From a virus, in the IMG/VR virus record IMGVR_UViG_3300035670_000345, positions 1-47,811 of that record: DNA of 47,811 nt; one strand, written 5' to 3'. Made by a program: the position numbers and the translations under genes. This document shows, in pieces, positions 1-10,118 of the stretch. Positions within the stretch are counted from its first letter, which is position 1; each line of letters opens with the position of its first letter. The notes below the pieces were generated by a model that saw only the letters and a list, made by a program, of their open reading frames with translations, was not told where the DNA came from and searched no databases.

Positions 1-1352
1 TAGATAAATCCAGCGGATGCTGTCATCAATAGAGGACCAACGCCGTTTGCTACGAGACCACGGTTGCCGAAGTTGACGTTACAGTTACCCATCGAGGCAG
101 TACCGCCAGATTCAGCAATAAATCCGTCATCGCAGTTAATCGCGTAAATAGAAACGAGCTGGGCATAGCCCATGTTCTTAATAACAACAGCATCACCACC
201 CTGATTAAACTGCGTAAACTGCGCAGACACCATTGAACGAAGACCTGCGGCTTTATAGCCGTCCATTTCCATACCAGATCCGCAAACATAGTATACAGAC
301 CAAGATACACGAGGCTGAATATCTATGCGCTGATTCTTTTCTACTTGCACAACAAGTTGACCAGTAGATGGATTGTATGAAGTAACAGTACCGACCATGA
401 AGTTAAATGGATCGTGAATAATACGAACCCATCTACCTGTTGCGATAGTTAGACCTGTATCAATTGTTAGTGTTTTAGTTCCATTAGAAATAGATAATGA
501 AGATCCGCTGGCAGCAATAAGCGCATCAGATACAACAGAAGCCAAGTTGTAAAGATATGGAGATGCAGTAATGTGCGCGCTATATCTTGTTCCTGGCGAT
601 GGAAATGATGGAATAGGAATGTCAATCAAATATGTTGATGTATTATCTGGTGGTGTTGACCACGCAGAATTAACAGTCGCCATTTTTGATTCAGTGTTAT
701 ATGTTAAAATCGTTCTTACATCGCCATTCGCAGTACCACCAGTAATAGTGATTCTCATTTCACGATAATAATCTTCTAGACCTGGACCCTGTATGCAATT
801 AGCTGAATCTAAAACGATAGTATCATTTGATGTTCCAGAACTTGTAGCCGTTCCAATTTCTAAATTACCAGGAAATGCTACGCAAAATGATGGTTTAAAG
901 TGTCCGCGAAATGCTAATCCAGTAATATAGCAACCTGTCGAAACCCAAAAAACGTCTTTAGTAGTATTTTTAGGAATAATAGAAGTGATACGCTGGTCAA
1001 TGCCGTGAATAGTAGTTCTTTGTGGAAGTGGCATTGGATTGTCTTCCAAAAACATACCAGGACCAATGTCGATAGTAGTATTTGGTGAAGCAGCATTCAA
1101 TGCAGCTTTAACTGTACGTTTTGCCTGGGCTTCATCAGTACCAGCGTTATTATCGTCGCCGTTAATACGAACATAAATTGTAGTATTTGATGCAACAGCG
1201 CCTGAGATATTACGCACAACACCATCGGACATTTTGGTGAAGATAGCGCCATCGGCATAGTTAATCGCAAGTTCACCGAATTCTAGCTGGGCGGCTAGAG
1301 GAACTTCGCCTGTTACCCCAGATCGTTTTAATAAGACTCTATCATCAGACAT
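1..1352 (-). CDS. Beta-helix tail/virion protein, 3' end cut by window edge
   Basis: The frame is open from the ATG at 1352 to the left edge, about 450 codons, with no stop, so the C-terminus is missing. The N-terminus (MSDDRVLLKRSGVTG, then LEFGELAINYADG near residues 25-38) is a segment common at the start of phage tail fibres and spikes that attach to the baseplate. It is followed by INGDDNNAGTDEAQAK and then Gly/Asn/Thr-rich strands, resembling the pectate-lyase-like right-handed beta-helix of many phage tailspikes. It lies directly downstream of a collagen-like fibre gene and has its own late-promoter-like motif at 1378-1385. I infer a host-contacting tail protein. Whether it has enzymatic (depolymerase) activity cannot be judged without the missing end. 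Confidence 0.8.
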   Translation of the reverse strand, partial: MSDDRVLLKRSGVTGEVPLAAQLEFGELAINYADGAIFTKMSDGVVRNISGAVASNTTIYVRINGDDNNAGTDEAQAKRTVKAALNAASPNTTIDIGPGMFLEDNPMPLPQRTTIHGIDQRITSIIPKNTTKDVFWVSTGCYITGLAFRGHFKPSFCVAFPGNLEIGTATSSGTSNDTIVLDSANCIQGPGLEDYYREMRITITGGTANGDVRTILTYNTESKMATVNSAWSTPPDNTSTYLIDIPIPSFPSPGTRYSAHITASPYLYNLASVVSDALIAASGSSLSISNGTKTLTIDTGLTIATGRWVRIIHDPFNFMVGTVTSYNPSTGQLVVQVEKNQRIDIQPRVSWSVYYVCGSGMEMDGYKAAGLRSMVSAQFTQFNQGGDAVVIKNMGYAQLVSIYAINCDDGFIAESGGTASMGNCNVNFGNRGLVANGVGPLLMTASAGFI

Positions 1353-1377
1353 TCGTGTGTACCCTTGCTATTTTAAA

Positions 1378-1385
1378 TATTTAGG
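1378..1385 (-). promoter_or_regulatory. Late promoter (CCTAAATA) for the beta-helix protein
   Basis: On the minus strand CCTAAATA lies in the short gap after the stop of the collagen-like fibre gene. It matches the T4 late -10 element TATAAATA at six of eight positions. T4 spacing would put the transcript start near 1372, about 20 nt before the ATG at 1352, with an AAGGG ribosome site in between. The same NCTAAATA variant occurs in two other gaps of this window with nearly the same spacing. Confidence 0.5.
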
Positions 1386-1387
1386 TC

Positions 1388-2779
1388 TTAACCTTCTAGA
1401 CGCTTAACACGCTCGCTGAGTTCCTTAATTGCTTCTACAAGAATAGGAACTAGGCGGTCATAACTCAAACGAAGATATCCGTCTTCACCCTTAACAACCA
1501 AACTTTCATATAGTTTTTCGGCGTCTTGAGCAATAAGACCGACTTGAACTCGTTCGTCGTCACTTACGCCAATGTTTTTAGCCGTGTCATTCCACTTATA
1601 CTCAACACCGCGAAGTGACTCTACAAGTTTAACAGCATTTTCAACTTCTTGTACAACATCCTTCAATCTTTCGTCAGAAGTTGCAGAGAAGTCTGTAGCA
1701 GTTACAATGCCAGAGTTAGGAACAAAACTGAGTTTTGTCGAGCTGACTGTTACACCAGACAATGTACCACTGGTTGAGGTTGTAAGTAGTGGGTAGTGCG
1801 TTGAACTTGAAGACGTGTCGTCTGTAATTGATCCAGCAGTGCCGCTGGTCCCTTGAGCACCTTGAACAGATATACCTTGGATACCTTGCGCTCCCTGTAC
1901 ACTAGTTCCCTGAGCGCCTTGGACTGATGTGCCTTGCGATCCTTGAACACCTTGAGCACCCTGCGTTGTACCAGCAGTACCCTGAGCGCCTTGAACTGAT
2001 AATCCACTGGCGCCTTGCGGACCTTGAGTTCCTGCGCCACCAACAACGTCAAATGCAATATTAGCGTTACCAGCGATACCAGAAGTAACTGCGATAATAA
2101 CATTAGTTGTGTTAACGAAATTTAATCCAGCCTTAGAAATAGTTGATCCGCCATTTTGAGAAACGCGAACAGTATTTGCTGAAGCCTGACTTTCAACGAA
2201 TCCAGATAGTGCTAGTGAATATGCAGTACCGACTGCTGCGGCAGTTGCGACGTTTGATAGGCTAGTAGAGAATGTTGAGTTTTCAACATTAGCCATTGTA
2301 ATAATAGTTGATCTGCCAACTGCTGCGTTTGCTGATGCTTGCCAAACTTGAGAGGTGTTATTGAAAAACAACTCAGCATTGCCTGTACCTGTTCTACGAG
2401 AACGGATTGTAGCATTACCATCAGCAGAAGCATTAGCACGGAGAAGTAGTAAATTGGTGTCTAGTAATGTGTCGCCAACAATAGTTTGATTGCCGTTGAT
2501 TACCAAATTTCCAACAGAAGCATTAGCCAAAACAGTTAGATTTGATGTGGTTGTCATATTTCCAATTGAGATATTGGAATTTCCTTCAACAACCATGGCT
2601 GTGCCGCCATCGATCGGACCAAGATATAATACGCCATTAGCAACTCGAAGATCGCCTTCATCCTTCACATAATAAGAATTTCGAAGTTGATTGCGATCGT
2701 TTGCAACAGCATTGGTGGCTATGCGCCATTCGTCAAACGTATTTGTAATAGTAATAAGTGCAATGTTTGCGTTAGCCAT
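1388..2779 (-). CDS. Collagen-like tail fibre with C-terminal S74 self-processing chaperone
   Basis: The product has 463 residues. The ATG at 2779 is chosen because AGAGGA lies 4 nt upstream; a TTG at 2794 would extend it by five residues. The N-terminal half is Asn/Thr/Ala-rich beta structure. About residues 248-316 are collagen-like Gly-X-Gln repeats (QGAQGTSVQGAQG), irregular because SVQG units break the triplet period. The C-terminus from about residue 363 carries TSDERLK, the Ser...Lys signature of the peptidase S74 intramolecular chaperone, which assists fibre trimerisation and then cuts itself off before the Ser. It ends in a coiled-coil-like helix (VEAIKELSERVKRLEG). It is a smaller relative of the giant fibre at 23.7-33.6 kb. 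Its start overlaps the preceding 71-aa gene by 8 nt. It is probably a trimeric receptor-binding fibre; the receptor is unknown. Confidence 0.85.
   Translation of the reverse strand: MANANIALITITNTFDEWRIATNAVANDRNQLRNSYYVKDEGDLRVANGVLYLGPIDGGTAMVVEGNSNISIGNMTTTSNLTVLANASVGNLVINGNQTIVGDTLLDTNLLLLRANASADGNATIRSRRTGTGNAELFFNNTSQVWQASANAAVGRSTIITMANVENSTFSTSLSNVATAAAVGTAYSLALSGFVESQASANTVRVSQNGGSTISKAGLNFVNTTNVIIAVTSGIAGNANIAFDVVGGAGTQGPQGASGLSVQGAQGTAGTTQGAQGVQGSQGTSVQGAQGTSVQGAQGIQGISVQGAQGTSGTAGSITDDTSSSSTHYPLLTTSTSGTLSGVTVSSTKLSFVPNSGIVTATDFSATSDERLKDVVQEVENAVKLVESLRGVEYKWNDTAKNIGVSDDERVQVGLIAQDAEKLYESLVVKGEDGYLRLSYDRLVPILVEAIKELSERVKRLEG
1832..2040 (-). repeat. Collagen-like Gly-X-Gln coding repeat in the short fibre
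   Basis: This tract repeats short units encoding QGAQG and SVQGAQG. On the plus strand it reads as recurring ccttg(a/g) words. It is the short counterpart of the long collagen tracts in the giant fibre gene. The period is imperfect because of inserted SVQ units, so it is less regular than true collagen. Confidence 0.8.
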
Positions 2780-2987
2780 TTGATCCTCTATCAATTAAAG
2801 TCTGTATCATAGACTTAATGTCAGAAATTTCTTTTTTCAAGTTATTTATTTGTTTGTCTCGGCGGATATTTTCGTGATATTTTGCCAACTCAATTTCATA
2901 CTCGCGTTTTACACCGTGATCGCTACAAAGTACAGCCATGTTATCTAAATCACGGCTGTATTTTGTTCCATCGATTTTTAACCTCAT
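2772..2987 (-). CDS. Small coiled-coil protein between structural and fibre genes
   Basis: The product has 71 residues and starts with MRLKIDGTKYSRD. It contains Cys-Ser-Asp-His and a charged helical C-terminal half (NNLKKEISDIKSMIQTLIDR) with heptad-like hydrophobic spacing. The ATG overlaps the stop of the upstream 974-aa protein as ATGA, indicating translational coupling, and its end overlaps the next fibre gene by 8 nt. Small proteins starting with a similar DG(T/S)xYSRD pattern occur beside fibre genes in marine T4-like phages. The function is unknown; a fibre connector or assembly factor is a guess from position. Confidence 0.7.
   Translation of the reverse strand: MRLKIDGTKYSRDLDNMAVLCSDHGVKREYEIELAKYHENIRRDKQINNLKKEISDIKSMIQTLIDRGSNG
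2843..2850 (-). promoter_or_regulatory. Possible late promoter (AATAAATA) for the collagen-like fibre
   Basis: AATAAATA on the minus strand fits NATAAATA. It lies inside the 71-aa gene, about 64 nt upstream of the fibre start at 2779. T4 spacing predicts a transcript start near 2837. Because it is within coding AT-rich DNA (codons for Gln-Ile-Asn), a chance match is quite possible. Confidence 0.3.
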
Positions 2988-5908
2988 GAATAGAATCCAC
3001 CGTCAACGTCTGTTACGATTGGCGTTTCACCAGGAACAGCAATAACTTTTAGATTTTCAATCATAGGAACAACTGTCGGATCTTGAGCAGTCATACGAAG
3101 TTTGATTGCGAAATACTTAAATGAACCGCCGAGAGGATATGCTTTGTTTCCTTCGAAGTATTCAATTTGACCCTTGCTGATGTTGAATCTAAATTCTAGA
3201 GGAACCAATGTAAATTGATCCTTAGAAACATTATCTGCAACAACAGTCATTCTCTTCCACTTCTTAGCATCAAATGGATCCGAATCTAGAGCAGAAAGAA
3301 CCTTAAAGTAAACTCCAATTTCTGTACCAGCTGGTTTTATTGCATCCATCTTAACGATTAGATCGCCAGAGTCAAATCCATCTTCAAGCGTGACAACTTT
3401 CGTTTGATACTTGGATAGGATATTGCCGCCTGAAGCATCAGTTTCACCATTAATGACTGCTCTAGCATTTGAAGAGGCGCCATCTTCTGAAATTGTTAGT
3501 CTTGGCGTCGCGAAGTATCCAGAACCTGGATTAATAATATTGATTCCCTTCACTTGACCGTTAACGAGCATTGATGGTAAAACGTTACCAGTTGCAGTTG
3601 ACGATCCTACGTCAGGAGCACTAAATGTCACAACAATATTTGAGGCATTAAGATGCGCACCGCCATTCGTCACTGTAATTAGGTTATTAGCAATACCTGC
3701 ATTGTTAATAATATTTTGAATTGAGAACAAACTCATACGTTCTGTGTTTAGAATTGGCGCAACAGTATTATCTGTTGTTGCCATAGTGACGCGAACGTTT
3801 ACTGCAGTGGTATTTCCCTTTGGAATTAATCTTCTTCTCTTAGAAGCTGAACTTGAAATATCAGTATCTTTTCCGTACTTGTATATTTCCTTGTTGTTCA
3901 ACTTCACATATCCAATAGGATCTGTACCATCAGTGATTGGTGCTTTGATTTCATATGTAATACTTGTTGGAGGATATTGTAATTCTTCAGAGAAGATTTG
4001 CACTTCGTCCATCAAAATATTTGTAGAAGTTTCTTCGGTTGGTACAATGTTAAAGTAGTATGTTTGTGTTGGATTAAATGATGCTCTATTAACGCTAAAC
4101 ATCAAATCCTGATTTAAAATAGGATTCCAGTTTGAAGCATTTTGAGATTTAAATAGATTTCCAACGTTAGGTTGATCTGAAACTTTGCGCTCGTTACCGT
4201 TTTCGTCAGTGTAAGTATCGCCTAGTGTTGAAGTCCAAACCTCATAGTCAGGCGATTCTGTGATCAACTTAATTGCATATTCTGTTGATGGTAGAAGTGG
4301 AACTGGATCGCCGAATAAAAATCTCGTTCTAGCGTCAGTGTTTGCGAAGTTAGGAATATTAGGAGAAACCTTAATATTCATAGCATCATATGTTACTTCA
4401 GCAATAATATCATTTGAAGGCAATCCATTTTCTACCTTAGAAATAGCCAAAGTGAATGGTAGCAGTTCTTCTGCGTTAGTTGGCTTAGATTTAAAATACA
4501 AGTCAACAGAAGTTACTAAGATTCCATAAGATTGCTTAACTTCGTTGTTAACAATTTGATTTGATTTAGGCGTAAAGAATGTTTGCGCCATAAATTTACG
4601 ATCATTAATCTTTTGAGTTTCTTGTAGAACTTTTGGCGCAGCTTGATGCGTGCTAGGTGTTTGTTCGCGGAGAACCATGTTTCTTGCGTTCTCAGCAGTG
4701 CTTAATTTACCTAGAGCAGCATACTTAGCAATTGCTCTCATCTTATAGGTGTTGTTATCATAAGTTGCGGTGTCAGTGATAGTGAACACGCGCTCGCCAG
4801 TTAACCAACGTAGATTTGATTCTGATGGAATATGGAATATTCCAAACATAGAACCAACTTCGTTGACCTTATGCTTACCGATAGAATATACGCTATTAGA
4901 TGTTAGAACAGATGGTAGATCAGCGTCTACAATCGCTTCAGTCCAACCGTATGTTAAGTTTGATGCTACACTCACAACGTTTGCTTGGAATCCCATGCCT
5001 GTTCCAGACACGATGCTGATCGTGTTACCAACCATTGTAGATAATCCATCTCTTGCAACGTCATTGGTAGAAATTACAATTGATCTTAGATTATTTGTAT
5101 TGGCTGATGTTACAGAAGAAGATAATGCGGTGTAAGGATTTACGCCAGCAACAGTTGTTAAGACTGCATTATTATCTGAGTATGTAATAGTGTCGCCATT
5201 TCTAAATCGAGTATTAGCAAAAGTTGAAACGGCTAATTTATTTGTTAGATATGGAACTGTTAGATTCCAAATTCTAGCAGAACCTGGCACAACGCTAGAA
5301 ACGTTTAAACTACCAAGAATAGGTTCGATAACAAGATAGCCAGTGGAATTATTTACATATCTCCACTTTTTAACTTTACCCAAGAATGTAAATGTTGGGG
5401 CTGCTTGTCCTGTATATTGGACAAAGTCGAATGGATTATTTCCAGCTGTTTGATAAATTAGATCGTCTTTCTTGAAGTCGCCAGAGTTAATAAATCCACT
5501 TTGATTTGTGATATTTACAGTGATAAAATTATCATTAACGTAAATTAAATTGCTAGAATGCGTGTATGAAGTGCCTAGGACTTCTGCGTACGCATTCGAC
5601 GATGTATTAAACAAACCTTCATTAATTTTAACATTACTTAATGCTAAATTAGAAGCGACATTAATAACTGAGGCTCGTTGAGCGAAGTTATTTACAGAAA
5701 TTTCATCAAAGAAAATGTTAGCCTCATTATCAGGTCTCAATCCTTTTGCAGCAAAATTGATATCATTTTCGCGTACAAATGGTGTTACGCCAATAGAACT
5801 AGAGGTTCCTGCACCTTGATCTCTGAGCGCTCTGTTTGGCTCATAAGTTTCTTGAGCAATTCTATTTCTTCTTTGTCTCATTAAAAATATTGACGCTGCT
5901 AATCCCAT
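2984..5908 (-). CDS. Large virion structural protein (974 aa)
   Basis: The product has 974 residues. The ATG at 5908 is preferred, with AGAGGA 8 nt upstream and a TGATG overlap with the previous gene; a GTG at 5911 adds one residue. The N-terminus is short and hydrophobic, then basic (LAASIFLMRQRRNR). The rest is Asn/Ser/Thr/Val-rich beta structure. About residues 740-830 contain a GSGYFATPRLTIS module also found in the neighbouring gp6, gp7 and gp8. The C-terminus ends PIVTDVDGGFYS. By position, after gp8 and the DUF4815-type protein, it occupies the place of T4 gp10-gp12, but I see no direct T4 similarity. A peripheral baseplate or fibre-attachment role is inferred. Confidence 0.75.
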   Translation of the reverse strand: MGLAASIFLMRQRRNRIAQETYEPNRALRDQGAGTSSSIGVTPFVRENDINFAAKGLRPDNEANIFFDEISVNNFAQRASVINVASNLALSNVKINEGLFNTSSNAYAEVLGTSYTHSSNLIYVNDNFITVNITNQSGFINSGDFKKDDLIYQTAGNNPFDFVQYTGQAAPTFTFLGKVKKWRYVNNSTGYLVIEPILGSLNVSSVVPGSARIWNLTVPYLTNKLAVSTFANTRFRNGDTITYSDNNAVLTTVAGVNPYTALSSSVTSANTNNLRSIVISTNDVARDGLSTMVGNTISIVSGTGMGFQANVVSVASNLTYGWTEAIVDADLPSVLTSNSVYSIGKHKVNEVGSMFGIFHIPSESNLRWLTGERVFTITDTATYDNNTYKMRAIAKYAALGKLSTAENARNMVLREQTPSTHQAAPKVLQETQKINDRKFMAQTFFTPKSNQIVNNEVKQSYGILVTSVDLYFKSKPTNAEELLPFTLAISKVENGLPSNDIIAEVTYDAMNIKVSPNIPNFANTDARTRFLFGDPVPLLPSTEYAIKLITESPDYEVWTSTLGDTYTDENGNERKVSDQPNVGNLFKSQNASNWNPILNQDLMFSVNRASFNPTQTYYFNIVPTEETSTNILMDEVQIFSEELQYPPTSITYEIKAPITDGTDPIGYVKLNNKEIYKYGKDTDISSSASKRRRLIPKGNTTAVNVRVTMATTDNTVAPILNTERMSLFSIQNIINNAGIANNLITVTNGGAHLNASNIVVTFSAPDVGSSTATGNVLPSMLVNGQVKGINIINPGSGYFATPRLTISEDGASSNARAVINGETDASGGNILSKYQTKVVTLEDGFDSGDLIVKMDAIKPAGTEIGVYFKVLSALDSDPFDAKKWKRMTVVADNVSKDQFTLVPLEFRFNISKGQIEYFEGNKAYPLGGSFKYFAIKLRMTAQDPTVVPMIENLKVIAVPGETPIVTDVDGGFYS

Positions 5909-8900
5909 CACGGAGATCCTCTGTTAATGTTAGTGCTGCTTCGCTTTTCGATACCTAAAGAGCCAGCACTTGAAATGCTACTATTATCTAGCCATCCGCT
6001 TGTGAAGATATTAGGCAACGTATCAGTTGGTGGAGTTGTTGGAACAACCACTCCAGTCCATTCTGAGCCGAGATAATCACCCAAAGCAGTACCTTCAAAT
6101 GTTAGTGACTTGCGAATTAGATTTACTGGTTCATATTGTCCAGGTTCATTGTTAAACGCTGGAATCCATAAATCGCTGTCATCTACAATTCTTCTTCCTC
6201 CACCTAATATTGGTGGATTTCTGTAAATGTCATCAATGTAACCGCCGCCGCCAATGTTTCCGATAATACCAGCTCCAATACCTGATGTTGGTTCTGGCTG
6301 ATTAATTTCTCTATCGCGACCGTTGACGTCAGTAATTACTGGCTTAAACACTGTTGAGTAGAAGTAATCGCTCTCTGGTGTTAGAGTTACGAATCCTTCA
6401 AACTTACCAATAATACCAGTTTGAACTTGCTGGCTTGCATTAGCCGTTGCAAATCTTTGTTGAACTGCTGGAACCTCAGTATATCCAATTGATAAAAACT
6501 TATCATATGGTAGAACTGTAAATTCACCTGCAGGAGCTTGCTTTAATCTTAGATTCGTGACGTTCTTATAGCAAGTAAGTTTTCCATCTTGAATTGATGC
6601 AGCAAAATCTTTATTAGTATCAGCAATCGTTAAATCATTGAAGTCATCAACCAATGTGCCATAAATTGGCTTATTAATGGTTGGTGAAGTTGGAGATTTA
6701 GGTGGATTATTGATAATTTCTGCTTCAGCATCCTTCAACTTAATAAACTCTTCGACTACTTTTAGGCGTTGATCGATAGCAGAAATATCCTTCATCGTAT
6801 AACGACGATTATCGATATATTCTAGATTTACAGAATTTAGAGATGCTGTATAAGCAGGAATATTCAAACGGTAAATTGGCATTGCATCTTCATTGAGCGT
6901 TGGCTCAATAGGAGATAACGAAGGAACGCCTTCAATAACCTTAAATTCCTTGTCCTTTGTTAACACCAACAAATCTGTTCTTGGTAGATAGTATGAATAA
7001 TCGAGTTCTAGCGGATCCGTAGGACGTTGGAGATACACTTCAACGTTGCCGAACTTCTTATTAGGAGCAACCAAGAAAATGTTAGTGTTTGTTGACGTTG
7101 TATTAAATGGTTCATCAACAGTAACACATGGTCTGCTCGAAATATCCCATTGAGTGTAAACGCCGCTTCCTACTGCTACTGTAGCGTTAAGGTTCAACTC
7201 ACCTGTTGATGAGTTATATGAAACTACATCGCCTTCAATATAGTTAGAAGCAGAGTTAGCAACACGAACTAATTGTGAAACCTCAATATCTGCGCCTGTT
7301 GTAATAGTGAAGATCTTGGTTCCAACTGCGATATTATTGTTGCTTGTGCTAGTTCCCTTTGTTTGCTCAAAGTATACGTTAGCAATTGTTCTTTCTTCAT
7401 TGTTGACTCTAATTTTTGAACCAGATAGCAATGGAGGCGAAAGAACGTTGGCATACAATCTGTTAACATTAGCAGTTACTAATATTTTACCAGCAGCAAT
7501 ATTTACTGTTGGTGATAGTGTAACCGTCTTGAATGGATTTGTCGTTGTTCCTGGGTTACGGATTGGGCGAAGATCAATACAATCGCGCAAGTTATAAATT
7601 TCACCAGTTGCGCTCTTATAGATTGGAATTTGCTCAGCTTCGTATGTTGTTTGAGCATACGAGGCAGCTGATAGATATCCATAACCACTATGTTCGTAGT
7701 GATTGAAGAACACAGCTGTTTGTCCTGCTGGTGGTAGAGCACCTGGTTTCAATGTGATTGACGCATGGTCATAATAGTTATCTGTTTGACCGCTGTCCCA
7801 AGTGTATCTATCAGTAACATCGATAGCATTTGTAGTGTTAGGTGCGTGCGATAGAGAACCTGAATCATAAATCTTTTCAATTTTTACTACATCAGAAACA
7901 TGTAGCGATTGTGGCTCACCAGGAATTTTATTAATCACATTTGAAGAAGCAAACCAAACTACACCATTTGATAAATTGATGCTTACGTCATCTACTCCAA
8001 CAACTGCAGTTGCTGTTGCTGGGACATCGTATTGTGTAATTTCAGCATTCGCAGAACGTAATGTTTTAACACGCTTCGTATTTTCAATATCAGTTAGTTT
8101 TGTGGTTACAATAACATCAGCGTAGAATGTAGTATTGGCGCTGTTAGTGTTAATTGTAATCTGATATTCAGTTGATCGATATACGCTTCTGCCGTTAGCA
8201 GTCATGTCTAGAATAGTATTTGCGAACGCACCTTCAACTGGCATCACAATAATGTTTTCGTTAACATCTGCGTTAGATACAACGGCAGCATTAGTACCGA
8301 AATCAAAAGATCCTTCTTCTGGTGAAGAAAGACCGAAGCTGTATGAGCCATTAGCAGTAAATTGCGCGCGACGAATTAGTCTGCGATATAAACTTACGTT
8401 CTCGTCGCTTCCATAACGAACATAATAGTTCGGTAACAAGAAGAGATTTTTATTAAAGTTGCTATCTTCAATAATTGCGCTGTCTACAGCATCTTTACTT
8501 GCTCTAGCAACATTAGCTGAAATTCTAGGTGACGTAAATGTCGTGCTAGGTTTGATGAAAGATTCTGCTGAGGTTAGCGGAATGGCGATAGAAAACTCGT
8601 CGCCCTGTTCAATCGCTGAAGAGAAGTCTCTATTCAGCAATGCGAGTTTACTTGTTCCATTGTAACCTGTTACGATAGCAGATTCTCCAGCGGATGGTCC
8701 ACTTAAAATTGTTACAATAGAATCATTATATGCACCAGCAACTGTTGAGAAATGCGGTGGCAAATATATTTCGTTTAGATAGAGAGAATCTTGTCTTGCT
8801 GCACCGAGGATAGAATTAAATTCAATATCAGTTAGATAAACATAATAATTATTTGCTACTCCTGCTCTATCAATGTTTCTTAGTTTAGCAGTACCAATTT

Positions 8901-10107
8901 TAGTAGAAAAGTAATTATGAGTGTTGCCATTTAGTATTACGGCATTAGCAGAAACACAGTGAACATCAAGTTCTTCCATGTCTGCTGAGAAACCAATGCC
9001 GTCTCCGCTACCAGCATAATTTGTTAATTGAATTCTATTTCCATAATAAACAGACAAGTCATAGTTTAAACTGTCTTTATAAGTTCTGGCTCTATCACCT
9101 GTAATTCTTTGAGTTCCAACTGTTTCAAACTCAAACCCTTTTACATAGGCTTTGCCTGGCTCAACATTAATGATAAACGAGTCAGCATTACCAGATAACT
9201 GAGAGGTGTTAGAAGAAAGGTGAACGCGGAATGGCTTAACAACATAATCGCCTGATTCGTCGTATGTTCTGCGTGCTAATGTTTTTTCTAGTTCAGAGTA
9301 AATTGGATATGTTACTTGTTTTGTAACTACACCATTTTCAACGCGAAGAAGTTCAAAGAAACGTTCATCGTCTGTAGAATCAATTGATCTTTTTGCTAGA
9401 ACAAGGTTAAACTTGTATCTGTGAGCGCCTGGAGCCTGATAGTTGAAAGAATTTTGAGCAGGATCTAGTAGAGCTGTATCCTGGTTTTCAGTTATAATTC
9501 TTTCATCAATTTCCAATCCGATTCTATATGTTGGCTCAGTTCCGTATGGATCTAGAACAATAGTTTGCTGAGCCACTTTAACAAAGTAGCCTTCAACGTA
9601 AAACACGCCATCGTTAATGGTACATGTTGAACCAAGACCAGTGTGGTTTGTGGCTACAGTATTTGCTGAACTTGAGCCTGTAGTGATGGTCTCACTGGCT
9701 GCAAACTCGCTGCCCTTTAGATATTTGATCATAAGAGTGCGATCAGTAGAGCTTGTATAGGTTTGAGTTACACGTGCTCTAGTTTTTGGAACTTGGTTGT
9801 TATATACTGTTAGATTTAAAAACTCTTCAACATCGATGTCATTACCACCAAATTGTTTGTCTAATTTGAGGTAGGTAACTGAGGTATCGATTGTTAGATG
9901 TCCACCCGAAACTGGTGAGCCATCCTGAAACATATGATTTCCAAACTGCTTTAATTGGTTTTGAAGAATAGACTGAATTTGAGTCAATTCTCTCGCCTGG
10001 ACTGCGTAACCAGGACGGAAAAGAATTCTCATATAGTTGTTTTCTAGAGCTCCGTTCGCTGCTTCGAAGTCGTCCCAATATGGCTCGATGTTAAAATTTT
10101 GTGACAT
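5908..10107 (-). CDS. DUF4815-type baseplate-associated structural protein (1399 aa)
   Basis: The N-terminus has PYWDDFEAANG and FRPGYAVQARELTQIQSIL, the hallmark of the DUF4815 family of phage structural proteins found beside baseplate wedge genes in marine T4-like phages. The family motif continues with GNHMFQDGSPVSGG. The remaining 1300 residues are Asn/Thr/Val-rich beta structure with a proline-rich linker (NNPPKSPTSPTINKP near residue 1150) and a Gly-rich stretch near residue 1290. The start ATG follows an AAGGG site and lies 11 nt after the end of gp8. The end overlaps the next gene as TGATG. It sits where T4 has gp9/gp10, so I infer a peripheral baseplate or fibre-network protein. Confidence 0.85.
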   Translation of the reverse strand: MSQNFNIEPYWDDFEAANGALENNYMRILFRPGYAVQARELTQIQSILQNQLKQFGNHMFQDGSPVSGGHLTIDTSVTYLKLDKQFGGNDIDVEEFLNLTVYNNQVPKTRARVTQTYTSSTDRTLMIKYLKGSEFAASETITTGSSSANTVATNHTGLGSTCTINDGVFYVEGYFVKVAQQTIVLDPYGTEPTYRIGLEIDERIITENQDTALLDPAQNSFNYQAPGAHRYKFNLVLAKRSIDSTDDERFFELLRVENGVVTKQVTYPIYSELEKTLARRTYDESGDYVVKPFRVHLSSNTSQLSGNADSFIINVEPGKAYVKGFEFETVGTQRITGDRARTYKDSLNYDLSVYYGNRIQLTNYAGSGDGIGFSADMEELDVHCVSANAVILNGNTHNYFSTKIGTAKLRNIDRAGVANNYYVYLTDIEFNSILGAARQDSLYLNEIYLPPHFSTVAGAYNDSIVTILSGPSAGESAIVTGYNGTSKLALLNRDFSSAIEQGDEFSIAIPLTSAESFIKPSTTFTSPRISANVARASKDAVDSAIIEDSNFNKNLFLLPNYYVRYGSDENVSLYRRLIRRAQFTANGSYSFGLSSPEEGSFDFGTNAAVVSNADVNENIIVMPVEGAFANTILDMTANGRSVYRSTEYQITINTNSANTTFYADVIVTTKLTDIENTKRVKTLRSANAEITQYDVPATATAVVGVDDVSINLSNGVVWFASSNVINKIPGEPQSLHVSDVVKIEKIYDSGSLSHAPNTTNAIDVTDRYTWDSGQTDNYYDHASITLKPGALPPAGQTAVFFNHYEHSGYGYLSAASYAQTTYEAEQIPIYKSATGEIYNLRDCIDLRPIRNPGTTTNPFKTVTLSPTVNIAAGKILVTANVNRLYANVLSPPLLSGSKIRVNNEERTIANVYFEQTKGTSTSNNNIAVGTKIFTITTGADIEVSQLVRVANSASNYIEGDVVSYNSSTGELNLNATVAVGSGVYTQWDISSRPCVTVDEPFNTTSTNTNIFLVAPNKKFGNVEVYLQRPTDPLELDYSYYLPRTDLLVLTKDKEFKVIEGVPSLSPIEPTLNEDAMPIYRLNIPAYTASLNSVNLEYIDNRRYTMKDISAIDQRLKVVEEFIKLKDAEAEIINNPPKSPTSPTINKPIYGTLVDDFNDLTIADTNKDFAASIQDGKLTCYKNVTNLRLKQAPAGEFTVLPYDKFLSIGYTEVPAVQQRFATANASQQVQTGIIGKFEGFVTLTPESDYFYSTVFKPVITDVNGRDREINQPEPTSGIGAGIIGNIGGGGYIDDIYRNPPILGGGRRIVDDSDLWIPAFNNEPGQYEPVNLIRKSLTFEGTALGDYLGSEWTGVVVPTTPPTDTLPNIFTSGWLDNSSISSAGSLGIEKRSSTNINRGSP

Positions 10108-10118
10108 TTAAGATACCC

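Noticed and set aside
1572-1796. Plus-strand frame across the S74 domain of the short fibre
   Set aside because: It is antisense to a well-supported coding domain and has no ribosome site or family resemblance.
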